DNA of 64,000 bases. It comes from CAYVVD01 sp964454975 (GTDB taxonomy: Bacteria; Bacteroidota; Ignavibacteria; Kapaibacteriales; UBA2268). The notes under the pieces are model-generated. The model was given only the letters and a program-made list of their open reading frames with translations, was not told the origin of the DNA and did no database searches. The stretch lies in NCBI GenBank assembly GCA_964454975.1, contig CAYVVD010000001.1:124001-188000 (forward strand). Reading direction: 5' to 3'. Positions 54,883 to 63,830 of the stretch are shown in pieces. Positions within the stretch are counted from its first letter, which is position 1, and the number at the start of each line of letters is the position of its first letter. The position numbers were made by a program, and so were the translations under genes.

Positions 54883-56061
54883 CTAACAACCGCCGGACAC
54901 TTTAATAACATTCTTCTTAGGTTTTACAACCTTTTCTGAGTTTTTTCGCACTTCTTCAAGCTTCATGGCTGCGTCTCTGAGGAAGCGATTCTTAAATTCA
55001 CCCTGAATACCAGCAATATTGTATGATTCAGGGCTAAGAATCTCTTCCCTGAATTTAGCTAACCCACCTTCAAGAACTATGTTAATCCCAGTCCCGATTT
55101 CACCGGCAAGGATTGCAGCTTTCCTGGCATCTTTTTCCTTCTCCGAGTAAAATATTATTTCCTTTGTGTTCTTTTCAAAGAATTCACGCCATTCTCTGTT
55201 TAAAATGCTGTCCAAAGGTATGTTAACGGAAGTTGGGATGTTGTATTCATTGTATTTCAGGGACTCTCTTACATCAACGACAGTTAGGTTTTTATCATAT
55301 TTAATCAACCTGTAAGTTAATGCAACGGGGGTTACCGTTTTAATCTCAGCAGTAGAAACTAATTTTGCAGCATCAGCATACATTTTTTCCTCCCTGCCAG
55401 GAGTGAATAAAAAATACAACCCAAGAATAACTACAATGCCTGCTGCAGCATAGTGCATATTGGATATTTTGTAAACATTGTATCCTTTATTTACCCTTCG
55501 CTCTATGCCTGATGTTACAAAAAATGCTGCCAGAGCCACGCCTATCAGTATGAATGCGAACATATCCTGTGTGATACCGAGCGTTTCGAATACTTTAACA
55601 TCTCCCATATCATAACCGGAATAAATAGGTTCGACAATGGGATATATCTCGCCAAAAATCAATACACCAATAAATAAGCCACCGATAAAAAACATTGCAT
55701 CAATCTTGCCTATAGCAGCGCCACAAATACTTGTGCCCGGGCAATATCCTCCAAGTATGAAACCAAGTCCCATAATAAGCCCGCCAACTATAGCTGACCA
55801 CACAAACGTAGGATTGATATATATTATCTCTGCATCAAGAAATCCGAATTGTGAAAGGAACATAATTCCGAGCATCGCTGTTACTGCAGCGCTAAAGAAT
55901 ACTCTTAATACAGTAAAATCATTTCCGTAGAATAGCCCTGCGAGCTTTCTCGAAGATGAAAAACCTGCCTGCTCAAGCACAAAACCGAATGCTATTCCTA
56001 TCAATATTGCCAGTACAAGGCTTAACTCGTTGCTTATCATATCAGGAACAAACGGTCCCAT
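54883..56061 (-). CDS. YeeE/YedE sulfur transporter fused to a rhodanese-like domain without the catalytic Cys
   Basis: A 392-residue protein. Residues 1-220 form about seven helices with the family's signature 'GGYCPGTSICG' (Cys107, Cys113), the motif that carries thiosulfate through YeeE. Residues about 225-345 are a rhodanese-like domain ('VVDVRESLKYNEYNIPTSVNIPLD', 'GGLAKF'), but the position of the active-site Cys is Ser306 in 'IIFYSEKEKD', so sulfur transfer by the usual cysteine is unlikely. The C-terminus ends 'SGGC', a terminal Cys. It is the last gene of the octaheme operon. Confidence 0.88.
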   Translation of the reverse strand: MGPFVPDMISNELSLVLAILIGIAFGFVLEQAGFSSSRKLAGLFYGNDFTVLRVFFSAAVTAMLGIMFLSQFGFLDAEIIYINPTFVWSAIVGGLIMGLGFILGGYCPGTSICGAAIGKIDAMFFIGGLFIGVLIFGEIYPIVEPIYSGYDMGDVKVFETLGITQDMFAFILIGVALAAFFVTSGIERRVNKGYNVYKISNMHYAAAGIVVILGLYFLFTPGREEKMYADAAKLVSTAEIKTVTPVALTYRLIKYDKNLTVVDVRESLKYNEYNIPTSVNIPLDSILNREWREFFEKNTKEIIFYSEKEKDARKAAILAGEIGTGINIVLEGGLAKFREEILSPESYNIAGIQGEFKNRFLRDAAMKLEEVRKNSEKVVKPKKNVIKVSGGC

Positions 56062-56076
56062 AATTTCACCTGCCTG

Positions 56077-56610
56077 TTATATCCATAATCTTCTGAAAAA
56101 ATATGCAAACATGTATCCCGCACCGAAAATGAACATCATTGAAATGAAGCCTGCGAGAGATAGCACAGCCATGCCGCTCAAGGCACTTCCGCTTGTGCAA
56201 CCACGTCCGAATTGAGCTCCAACTCCAAACAATATTCCTCCGATTACTGCGGCAACAAGCCGGATGTTAGGTCTTGTATTTGGCCCGTGCTCAATTTTAA
56301 AGTTAATCCTGTTGCTGATTATGCCGGAAATAAATCCACCAATCAGGACGCCAAATATTTCAAATACAAGCCAGCTTTTAAGCGGATTGCCTTCGTGTGA
56401 CTCGGAATAGGATTTGTAATATTCCGAATTTTCAGCATGATCCGGTGCAATGATTTCTACTGATGCAACTGCAAAACTTTTTGCTGCACCGCTTGCACCA
56501 AGGCCCCTACCCGTTATGAATATTGCCGCGAGCAGCGTCAGGCCCAACAGAAATCCCGCCAGGTACGGGTTCATGTATGGTTTTGGGCTTGTTATTTGTG
56601 GGTGTTCCAT
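56077..56610 (-). CDS. YeeE/YedE-family sulfur transporter, half-size
   Basis: A 177-residue protein with four helices. Residues 131-143 hold 'GAQFGRGCTSGSA', the cysteine motif of the second half of YeeE (Cys138). A large extracytoplasmic or cytoplasmic loop spans 45-80. The full-length transporter may be made from two such halves together with the next gene. Its start overlaps the cytochrome b gene by 104 bases (68 if the Met at 56574 is used). Confidence 0.85.
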   Translation of the reverse strand: MEHPQITSPKPYMNPYLAGFLLGLTLLAAIFITGRGLGASGAAKSFAVASVEIIAPDHAENSEYYKSYSESHEGNPLKSWLVFEIFGVLIGGFISGIISNRINFKIEHGPNTRPNIRLVAAVIGGILFGVGAQFGRGCTSGSALSGMAVLSLAGFISMMFIFGAGYMFAYFFRRLWI

Positions 56611-57235
56611 TTTTTACTCCAATTTTATCTTCTTCTTCAAGTTCTTCGTAACCTGTAATCATTGCCTTTAAATTTGACGTTACGGTATGCCCTGTAGTCA
56701 TCAGATATATGTGCGCAATAAGGAAGGCTACAAGCATAAATGCACCTGCAGTATGCAGCCATGCTATCCATTCAAGAGTTTCAATGTTCAGCGACTGTAT
56801 TCCTTCTTTTTGCGGGTAGCGGTAATAAATATAAAGCAATCCGGATATTACCATCACAGGGATCCCAAATATTTTCAAACCGACATAAGTTAGCTTTTGT
56901 AGTGGGTTCAACTTGCTCAGGATAGATTTTTTAGTCGGATGAGGAGCTTTCTTAAATATACCAAACAGGTAATAATTCAAATACGCTTTAAGATTTTTAA
57001 GCGTTGGGATATATTGCTTGTACTCCCCGGTTGTCAGATGCCAGAATATGGCAAACACAATGAGAACGATAAAAACCCAGGCCGCAAAATTATGATATGC
57101 AACTGCGTTACGGAAACCGAAGAAATTAAATGAACCGTGAATTTCGAATCCTGTGAATGCAAGAAACATTACAAGCGCTGCCTGCATCCAGTGCCAGAAT
57201 CGTTCAAATCCTTTATATATATATACTTGTTTCAT
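56507..57235 (-). CDS. Membrane cytochrome b (thiosulfate/formate dehydrogenase-type b subunit)
   Basis: A 242-residue protein with four helices to about residue 182. The histidines His15, His48, His66, His161 and His175 fit the pattern of cytochrome b561-type subunits that bind two hemes b and pass quinol electrons to a periplasmic partner. After residue 190 comes an acidic tail (about 196-205) and a polar stretch that overlaps the YeeE gene. Its start overlaps the octaheme cytochrome stop by 4 bases (ATGA), so the two are made together. Confidence 0.85.
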   Translation of the reverse strand: MKQVYIYKGFERFWHWMQAALVMFLAFTGFEIHGSFNFFGFRNAVAYHNFAAWVFIVLIVFAIFWHLTTGEYKQYIPTLKNLKAYLNYYLFGIFKKAPHPTKKSILSKLNPLQKLTYVGLKIFGIPVMVISGLLYIYYRYPQKEGIQSLNIETLEWIAWLHTAGAFMLVAFLIAHIYLMTTGHTVTSNLKAMITGYEELEEEDKIGVKNGTPTNNKPKTIHEPVPGGISVGPDAARGNIHNG

Positions 57236-58794
57236 TTATTTTTCCTCCTTGAGGAGATTATTCTGATTGTCGCGTGTGTCATTATTGCTAACATAGTTAC
57301 AATTAATAGGGATTTACCCGCCAGGTCTATGCCTGCGTTAAAATCCCTTCCGGGCATATAAAAATCCTTGAGATTAGCCAGCCTGCTGTCTTCACGGGTG
57401 TGGCATTCTTCACATTTGACTGTTTCCTCAACAGGGGAAACCATGTGGTTGAGCGGCCAGTACATCTCAGACTCCACAAATTTGTATTCACCGCTATAAG
57501 GCAATCCCAAATAATCCATTCCAGCTTTGGCTGATGAATCCCAGTTGAAATCCAGCCAGAAGCCGCACTGCCCTTTATCCTCGGCATAGAGCTTAGGCTG
57601 GATAAGCATTTTTGTATTTGGATCATAAATCTGCTTGCCACGGTGTATTTTTACCGGCATTATCTTGGAGTTTTTGTCTTTATAATCGCCTTTCAGGCTG
57701 TTTAATTTAACAGGTTTGTCTGTATCAACCTTGTCTCCTGCGATGTAGTGGTCAGCAGTACCATTGAACCATATATACTCAGGTTTCAGGTTTTTACCCC
57801 AGGTGAATGTTCCTTTTGTGGACTTATAAGTGACATTTCCATCATTATCCTCTTCCTCGTAAGGCATTCCGTTTTTTAGTTTTCCTGCAGTTGACCAGTC
57901 CCAGGTCATTTTTGTCGCATTGACTTTTGCATACATAGGTATATGGCACGCCTGACAGCTTACTTTTATCGTATGTTCGTTAATCAGTTCATCCTTGTGT
58001 GGATTTGTAGTATGGCAGGATTCGCAATCAGCCCTGTCTTTGTTCTCTGAGGATACCGAGTAAAGCTGTCCTTTCATATTGTGATTGTCGGCAGTATGGC
58101 AAGCTACGCAATCAATATTGCCGCCTTCGGCTGACATGTGAACATCCACTTCGCGGCTACAAGTATAAAGTGCTTCTTCAAGATCGCCGTGTTTTACATT
58201 GTTTCCGCCACCTCCATAAAAATGGCAGCTGCCGCAATTATCCATCTGTGGCTTGCCAACACTTGTTGCAGCTACTTTAAGGTCAACACCGGGTGCCGGC
58301 ATTCCTGCCATAGCCTTTCCTTTTATATATGTACCGCTATTATCGTGGCAGGCAAGACAGTCAACTTTCAGAGTATCACTGAAATCGAATGATTTGTCTT
58401 CCCACCCATAGCCTATGTGGCATGAATTACAGGACTTTTCGCTCCCGCCTATTCCGATGCAATAATTGTTAATTACATTTTTCTTGCCGATGAAAACAAC
58501 ACCTCTCCCTTCGATGTACTCTTCCCTCTCCCAGTTCCAGTGTGCCGATTGCATCACTTCTTTGTGGCGTCCATTGTGACAAGTGATACAAGCTGCAGTT
58601 ACCTCTTCGGGTGAGTAGAATTCCTTGTTGAGCTCTTCGAATAGGCTGTGGTCAACAGCTTTTTTGGGGCCATCTGCAATTTTTTCTTTAAGCAAGGCAA
58701 TTTTGTCAGGGTCAGGTTGGTCTTCAACCAGGGTGTTTGCTGCCCAGACTGACACTAAGGCAAGTATTGCAAAAGTAATGACTATCTTTCTCAT
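57232..58794 (-). CDS. Octaheme c-type cytochrome of the tetrathionate reductase family
   Basis: A 520-residue protein with an N-terminal signal (about 1-20) and exactly eight CxxCH heme sites at Cys69, 122, 146, 187, 229, 257, 280 and 461. The last is separated from the seventh by about 177 residues. This count and spacing match the octaheme tetrathionate reductase (OTR) family, which reduces tetrathionate and, in vitro, nitrite or hydroxylamine. A C-terminal membrane helix (about 492-511) anchors it. The next genes are a cytochrome b and two sulfur transporters, so sulfur-oxyanion respiration is likely. The actual electron acceptor is inferred. Confidence 0.9.
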   Translation of the reverse strand: MRKIVITFAILALVSVWAANTLVEDQPDPDKIALLKEKIADGPKKAVDHSLFEELNKEFYSPEEVTAACITCHNGRHKEVMQSAHWNWEREEYIEGRGVVFIGKKNVINNYCIGIGGSEKSCNSCHIGYGWEDKSFDFSDTLKVDCLACHDNSGTYIKGKAMAGMPAPGVDLKVAATSVGKPQMDNCGSCHFYGGGGNNVKHGDLEEALYTCSREVDVHMSAEGGNIDCVACHTADNHNMKGQLYSVSSENKDRADCESCHTTNPHKDELINEHTIKVSCQACHIPMYAKVNATKMTWDWSTAGKLKNGMPYEEEDNDGNVTYKSTKGTFTWGKNLKPEYIWFNGTADHYIAGDKVDTDKPVKLNSLKGDYKDKNSKIMPVKIHRGKQIYDPNTKMLIQPKLYAEDKGQCGFWLDFNWDSSAKAGMDYLGLPYSGEYKFVESEMYWPLNHMVSPVEETVKCEECHTREDSRLANLKDFYMPGRDFNAGIDLAGKSLLIVTMLAIMTHATIRIISSRRKNK

Positions 58795-59098
58795 CGCTAT
58801 ATTCCTAAACAGCTATATTGCTATACGGCAATGTAGCTGATATATTTTTGATAGAAAGGGGAAAGTGAATTTTGTATCTGAGGTGTGGTTAATAATATGT
58901 CAAGTTAATCATTATCTTGAATTGCTAATTACTCATATCCTTCGGCGGGACACGTCATTCAGTGTGCCACTCTTAAACTAATAATAAGAATTCTATATTC
59001 CAACGCCTCCCTGGTAATAACCGTTTAATTGCAGGACGCTTTCCGGAGAGAAAATAAATAATCTTCATTACGTAGGGATTTCAACCCGGTTACAATAA
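58795..59098. other. Intergenic region with leader hairpin only
   Basis: 304 bases between the octaheme gene start and the end of flhA. Apart from the hairpin at 58811-58838 no gene is supported. The minus-strand promoter of the octaheme operon should lie here; no clear -10/-35 pair was recognised. Confidence 0.6.
58811..58838 (-). promoter_or_regulatory. Leader hairpin of the octaheme operon
   Basis: In the leader of the octaheme gene an 11-bp stem (58811-58821 with 58828-58838; one G-T pair) has a 6-base loop. On the minus strand it ends only 4 bases before the AGGA Shine-Dalgarno at 58803-58806, ahead of the ATG at 58794. It could stabilise the mRNA, be an operator, or regulate translation. 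Confidence 0.55.
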
Positions 59099-61222
59099 TT
59101 ATGTTTTCAGGTGTGTTGTGATTTCCACTTCGGTGTCGGGAGGAAGTTCGGTATAGCTGATTACATTCACCATCGGGAATGTATTGTGTACCATTCTGTA
59201 TAAGTATGGCCGTATCTGTGCTGAACAAATCACAATTGGCAGATGCCCTGCGAGGGTTGCCTCATCAATTGCACCAGATAATCCTTTTAATATCGAATTA
59301 ATTCTCTCCGGTGCGAGTCCAAGTGAAGGCGCTGTTGATGACTGGTTGTTTTTTTGAAGTGCCTGTGTCATTTCTTCTTCGATTTGCGGGTCAACGGATA
59401 TGGCATGTATTGTGCCATTATTGTCCTGGTAGAGCTGCTGGATTGTTTCTGACATATTATGGCGTACGTATTCTGTAAGCACATCTATGTTCTTAGTTAC
59501 CTTGTAGTATTCGAGCAGTGATTCCAGTATGAGGCTCAAATCACGAACCGGGATTCCTTCTTTCAACAAATTCTGAAGTACCTTTTGCAACACGGAAATT
59601 GGCAATGACTCGGGCTTGACTTCTTCCACAAGTGTAGGATAATCTTCCTTGAGATTTTCGAGGAGATGATTCACATCCTGCCTGGTGAGCAATTTGTCGG
59701 AATTTCGTCTTAGAAGTTCTGTGAGATGTGTAGTAAGTACAGTAGCAGATTCAACGACTGTAAATCCCTTGATCTCGGCATCTTCACGTTCACGGTGATT
59801 AATCCAGGTAGCCGGCAGTCCGAAAACCGGCTCAGTTACTTTAATACCGCTCAATTCTCCTTCCGCATTTCCGGGATTCATTGCGAGAAGCATATTCGGG
59901 TATAGTTTGTTCCGGGCTATTTCATTTGCACGGATTCTGAATACATATTCCTCAGGGTCGAGTTGCAAGTTATCTCTTACTCTTACAGGTGGGAGGATAA
60001 TTCCCAGCTCAGTTGCAAGCTGGCGTCGCACATTAGTTATTCTTTTAAATACATCGCCACCCTGTGATTCATCCACAAGCGCAATCAGTGTGTAACCAAG
60101 CTCAATTTCCACGGGGTCAACCTTAAGTAATTCTTCAACCGGACGTTCCTCAGGTTTTCGGGCTTTTTCTGCCTTATCCATTTCATCGCGCAGTTCACGG
60201 TCGGATTCCTCCTTTATATGCTTAATGCGAAAATACCCGATGGCTCCTGTTACTCCTGCAAGCAAAATAAAAGGTAACATTGGAAATCCAGGCAGGAGAG
60301 AAATAAGCACAAGTGTTCCGGAGGCAACAAAAAGAGGTTTTGGTTTAGTACCAAATTGCTTGCCAAGCTGTAAATCCAGGTCGCCGGACGAAGCTGAACG
60401 CGTTACAACCAAACCGCCGGATACGGAAATCAATAGAGATGGTATTTGCGAGACAAGTCCGTCGCCGATTGTCAGGATTGTATATATTGATAGTGCCTCG
60501 CTCAATTCCATGTCGCGCTGAAGCATACCAATTAAAAATCCGCCAAGGATATTTACTCCTGTAATTACAAGGCCGGCTATTGCATCACCACGGATAAACT
60601 TTGCAGCTCCATCCATAGCGCCGTAAAAATCAGATTCCTTAGTAAGCTCTTCACGACGCTGACGGGCTGTTTGTTCATCAATGTAGCCGGCGTTAAGGTC
60701 GGCATCTATACTCATCTGCTTGCCGGGAAGGGCATCAAGAGTAAACCTTGCAGCTACTTCCGCTATACGAGTTGAACCCTTGATTACTACTAAGAAGTTG
60801 ATTATCAGCAGGATCAGGAATATGATAATACCGACTACAAAATTGCCTTTGATAACGAATGTTCCGAAAGCATTGATAATATCTCCTGCATTTGCTTCAC
60901 CAAGTATCAGACGTGTAGAGGCAACGTTGAGTCCCAGCCGGAAAAGTGTTGTAATTAGTAATATCGTTGGAAATGAGGAAAATTCAAGCGGGGAAGTCAG
61001 GTAAACAGCAACAAGAATTATTAATACTGATATAGCAATATTGACAGTAAGGAAAAAATCCAGCATGAATGTCGGGAGAGGTATTAGTAGGAGCCCCAGA
61101 ATAAGCAATACTCCCGCCGCAAGAATTAGATCCTTATTCTTATTTAACTGCGGGCCGAGATATTCACCAACTCTTGCAAGCGGCCCTGAATTCAATGCTG
61201 TTATTTGTTGATTTTTAGCCAT
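59099..61222 (-). CDS. flhA: Flagellar export apparatus protein FlhA
   Basis: A 707-residue FlhA: about seven N-terminal helices to residue 330, the signature 'GDGLVSQIPSLLISVSGGLVVTR' near 257-279, 'RFTLDALPGKQMSIDADLNAG' and the conserved FHIPEP-like block near 165, then a cytosolic domain with 'PVRVRDNLQLDPEEY' and 'VTEPVFGLPATWI'. FlhA is the core export gate of the flagellar type III system. No other flagellar gene is in the window. Its ATG overlaps the stop of a 52-codon frame upstream. Confidence 0.96.
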   Translation of the reverse strand: MAKNQQITALNSGPLARVGEYLGPQLNKNKDLILAAGVLLILGLLLIPLPTFMLDFFLTVNIAISVLIILVAVYLTSPLEFSSFPTILLITTLFRLGLNVASTRLILGEANAGDIINAFGTFVIKGNFVVGIIIFLILLIINFLVVIKGSTRIAEVAARFTLDALPGKQMSIDADLNAGYIDEQTARQRREELTKESDFYGAMDGAAKFIRGDAIAGLVITGVNILGGFLIGMLQRDMELSEALSIYTILTIGDGLVSQIPSLLISVSGGLVVTRSASSGDLDLQLGKQFGTKPKPLFVASGTLVLISLLPGFPMLPFILLAGVTGAIGYFRIKHIKEESDRELRDEMDKAEKARKPEERPVEELLKVDPVEIELGYTLIALVDESQGGDVFKRITNVRRQLATELGIILPPVRVRDNLQLDPEEYVFRIRANEIARNKLYPNMLLAMNPGNAEGELSGIKVTEPVFGLPATWINHREREDAEIKGFTVVESATVLTTHLTELLRRNSDKLLTRQDVNHLLENLKEDYPTLVEEVKPESLPISVLQKVLQNLLKEGIPVRDLSLILESLLEYYKVTKNIDVLTEYVRHNMSETIQQLYQDNNGTIHAISVDPQIEEEMTQALQKNNQSSTAPSLGLAPERINSILKGLSGAIDEATLAGHLPIVICSAQIRPYLYRMVHNTFPMVNVISYTELPPDTEVEITTHLKT

Positions 61223-61380
61223 CAGCGCACACTATTAGCCTTGTTGCCGGATTCCGTTATCCAGCTTATCTCCTGTACCATAGATTGTATGCGGCTCTCG
61301 TGAAGTCCGCGATAATAAACCAAACCCATTTCAATAGCAGGGGGCAATTTATTTGCCAAAAAAAAAGGCAAATAAAGCAT
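61222..61380 (-). CDS. Possible small leader ORF ahead of flhA
   Basis: On the minus strand an ATG at 61378-61380 opens a 52-codon frame whose TGA overlaps the flhA ATG (TGATG). The product begins MLYLPFFLANKLPPAIEMGL and ends ESGNKANSVR. The overlap is typical of coupled genes. A run of nine T in the frame could shift it. It may be a real leader, a remnant of a lost gene or chance. I recognise no family. Confidence 0.25.
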   Translation of the reverse strand: MLYLPFFLANKLPPAIEMGLVYYRGLHESRIQSMVQEISWITESGNKANSVR

Positions 61381-61436
61381 GTACGGAATCGTTTTACCTT
61401 AATTAATCTTTATTATCTAAACAGGTTTGCCAAGAG

Positions 61437-63356
61437 ATGATTATAACATTGCCGGATGGCTCGCAGAGGGAGTATAACAAGGGTGTTACTGGAATGGAGA
61501 TTGCTGAGTCCGTTTCACCGGGGCTTGCGAGAGTTGCGCTCGGAATTTTTGTAAATGGTGTTAAATTTGACCTTTCACGCCCGATTTACGAGGATGCGGA
61601 AGTAAGGATTGTTACGTTTAATGATGAAGAAGGCAAGGAGATTTTCTGGCATTCTTCAGCCCACCTTATGGCAGAAGCAATTCAGGCAATTTTCCCGGGA
61701 ACAAAATTCGGCATTGGTCCGCCAATCGAATATGGATTCTATTACGATGTTGATCTTCCCGGGGGCAGACGCATTAATGACGAAGACCTGCCGGCAATTG
61801 AAGCTAAAATGAAAGAGCTTGCTAAGAAAAAATCCGAATACCAAAGGATTGAGATTAGCTGGGATGACGCTATTAAGCACTTCAAAGAAGTCGGTGATGA
61901 GTACAAAATAGAACTGCTCGAAGATTTGCAAGAAAGCGAAATTACTTTTTACAAGCAGGGCGAATTCCTCGATTTATGCCGTGGAACTCATGTTCCTGAT
62001 ACAGGCCATATCAAAGCAATTAAGCTGCTTTCCGTAGCAGGAGCCTATTGGCGCGGCGATTCAGACCGCCAGATGATGACACGCATTTATGGAATCACAT
62101 TCCCAAAGAAAAATATGCTCGATGAATTTCTCCATCTTCGTGAGGAAGCTGAAAAACGAGACCACAGAAAGCTCGGCAAGGAACTTGAACTTTACATGAT
62201 TACCCCAAAGATTGGGGGAGGGCTGCCGGTGTGGCTGCCAAAAGGCGCATTTATCCGCAGGAAACTGGAGGATTTTATTAAAGGTGAGCTTATCAAGCGC
62301 GGCTATGTCGAGGTAATTACACCTCACATCGGGAATCTTGAATTATACAAGACTTCCGGCCATTACCCGTATTACGCCGATTCTCAATTCTCGCCGATTG
62401 AAGTGGAAAACGAGCAATACATCCTAAAGCCGATGAACTGCCCTCACCATCACCAGATTTATTCATCCAAGCCTCGCTCTTACCGTGATTTGCCTGTGCG
62501 CCTTGCAGAATTTGGAACAGTATATCGTTACGAGCAATCAGGCGAGCTTAACGGGCTATCGCGTGTGCGTGGCTTTACCCAGGATGATGCACATATCTAT
62601 TGCACTCACGAACAACTGAAGGATGAGCTCAAAAACAACATTGACCTTACTCAGCTTGTGTTCAAAACGTTTAACATGGAAGTAACGACACGCCTTTCCT
62701 TTAGGGATGATGAGCAAGGCAAATATGCGGGCGACCTTGAAGTCTGGGAACAGGCAGAGAAAGAATTGCAGGAAGTTGCAGATGAAATCGGACTTGACTA
62801 TTTCATAGGAAAGGGTGAGGCTTCTTTCTACGGACCGAAGATTGACTTTATCGTGCGAGATGCGCTTGGCCGCAAATGGCAGCTTGGCACCGTGCAGGTG
62901 GACTATGTAATGCCGGAGCGTTTCGACCTCGAATACACCGGTTCGGACAATGCAAAGCACCGCCCGGTAATAATCCACCGCGCGCCTTTCGGTTCTATGG
63001 AACGCTTTATGTCCATACTGATTGAGCATTATGCAGGGAACTTCCCGTTCTGGCTGGCGCCCGAGCAGGTAAGCATATTGCCTATAAGCGATGCTTACAT
63101 TCCGTATTGCGAGAAAGTGAAGGAAAGGCTGGTAGAAGAAGGTTTCCGAGTGAAGATAGACACACGTAGTGAAAAAATAGGGCGAAAGATCGCCGAATCA
63201 GAGCAAATGAAAATACCATTCGCCCTGATAATTGGACAGAAAGAAGAGGAGGCAGGAACAGCATCCGTTCGCGAGCACACGGTAGGAGACTCAGGCGCAA
63301 AATCTATAGATGAAATCGTCGCTATGTTCAAAGAGCTGGATCAACCGGGGAAATAA
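61437..63356 (+). CDS. thrS: Threonyl-tRNA synthetase
   Basis: A full-length class II synthetase of 639 residues: TGS and editing N-terminal domains ('HSSAHLMAEAIQAIFPGTKFGIGPPIEYGFYYD', 'CRGTHVPDTG'), catalytic core with 'MNCPHHHQIYSSKPRSYRDLPVRLAEFGTVYRYEQSGELNGLSRVRGFTQDDAHI' and 'GSMERFMSILIEHYAG', and an anticodon domain near 535-635. It charges tRNA-Thr. It is divergent from flhA. Confidence 0.98.
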   Translation: MIITLPDGSQREYNKGVTGMEIAESVSPGLARVALGIFVNGVKFDLSRPIYEDAEVRIVTFNDEEGKEIFWHSSAHLMAEAIQAIFPGTKFGIGPPIEYGFYYDVDLPGGRRINDEDLPAIEAKMKELAKKKSEYQRIEISWDDAIKHFKEVGDEYKIELLEDLQESEITFYKQGEFLDLCRGTHVPDTGHIKAIKLLSVAGAYWRGDSDRQMMTRIYGITFPKKNMLDEFLHLREEAEKRDHRKLGKELELYMITPKIGGGLPVWLPKGAFIRRKLEDFIKGELIKRGYVEVITPHIGNLELYKTSGHYPYYADSQFSPIEVENEQYILKPMNCPHHHQIYSSKPRSYRDLPVRLAEFGTVYRYEQSGELNGLSRVRGFTQDDAHIYCTHEQLKDELKNNIDLTQLVFKTFNMEVTTRLSFRDDEQGKYAGDLEVWEQAEKELQEVADEIGLDYFIGKGEASFYGPKIDFIVRDALGRKWQLGTVQVDYVMPERFDLEYTGSDNAKHRPVIIHRAPFGSMERFMSILIEHYAGNFPFWLAPEQVSILPISDAYIPYCEKVKERLVEEGFRVKIDTRSEKIGRKIAESEQMKIPFALIIGQKEEEAGTASVREHTVGDSGAKSIDEIVAMFKELDQPGK

Positions 63357-63416
63357 AAAGTAGATGAATTATTAAAGGGGCTTGGTGTGTCCTGTAAGCA
63401 TTAAATATCGCGCTGA

Positions 63417-63453
63417 ACGTCATTCTGACCCCGCCGTTGGCGGAGGAGGAATC
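63417..63453. repeat. Hairpin-bearing intergenic repeat-like element
   Basis: The sequence from 63417 contains 'GAACGTCATTCTGACC' then a perfect CCGCC-GTT-GGCGG hairpin (63431-63443) and 'AGGAGGAATC'. It is much more GC-rich than its surroundings. A CGTCATTC also occurs at 58953-58960. Elements starting CGTCATTCTGA with a small hairpin are frequent between genes in such genomes. Only one full copy is visible here. Confidence 0.4.
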
Positions 63454-63538
63454 AACTATTCATCAGCTACCTGGTTTCCTAACTACTTTTAAAATAACAC
63501 CCAGAACTTACATTTGCACATTATGGCAGCCTTCAAGT

Positions 63539-63814
63539 TTACTCGCACTCGATTTCGCCGAAGAAGGCGTGGAGCTTGCTGCCCTTCTCTCCATTACTAA
63601 AGAACACCATAATCTCGTCGTGAGTATAAGCCGCGTACTCTACCAAATAGATATATGAGATTACTATATCATTCCGGTAGCATGACTGTTCCGGTTCGTC
63701 ATCAGGACCACCGAAACCGCCTGACATTAGGATAGCATAATTCTTTGAATTCAAGCAGCACACTGACAACAAAATAAAAACTACAATAAAAATTAAATAT
63801 TTTGAAACTATCAT
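63539..63814 (-). CDS. Truncated C13-peptidase-like exported protein (legumain-like start)
   Basis: A 91-residue protein with a lipoprotein-type signal (hydrophobic 6-17, Cys19 or Cys20). A Shine-Dalgarno (GAGGTAGGA) lies directly before its ATG at 63814. After 'NYAILMSGGFGG', 'RNDIVISYIYLVEYAAYTHDEIMVFFSNGE' recalls the first strand-helix-strand of peptidase C13/legumain-like domains ('AVLxAGSxGxxNYRHQADxxxAYxxL'). It stops long before the catalytic His-Cys region, so it is either a fragment or an unrelated short protein. The call is by pattern only. Confidence 0.4.
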   Translation of the reverse strand: MIVSKYLIFIVVFILLSVCCLNSKNYAILMSGGFGGPDDEPEQSCYRNDIVISYIYLVEYAAYTHDEIMVFFSNGEKGSKLHAFFGEIECE

Positions 63815-63830
63815 TCCTACCTCAGTTAAC

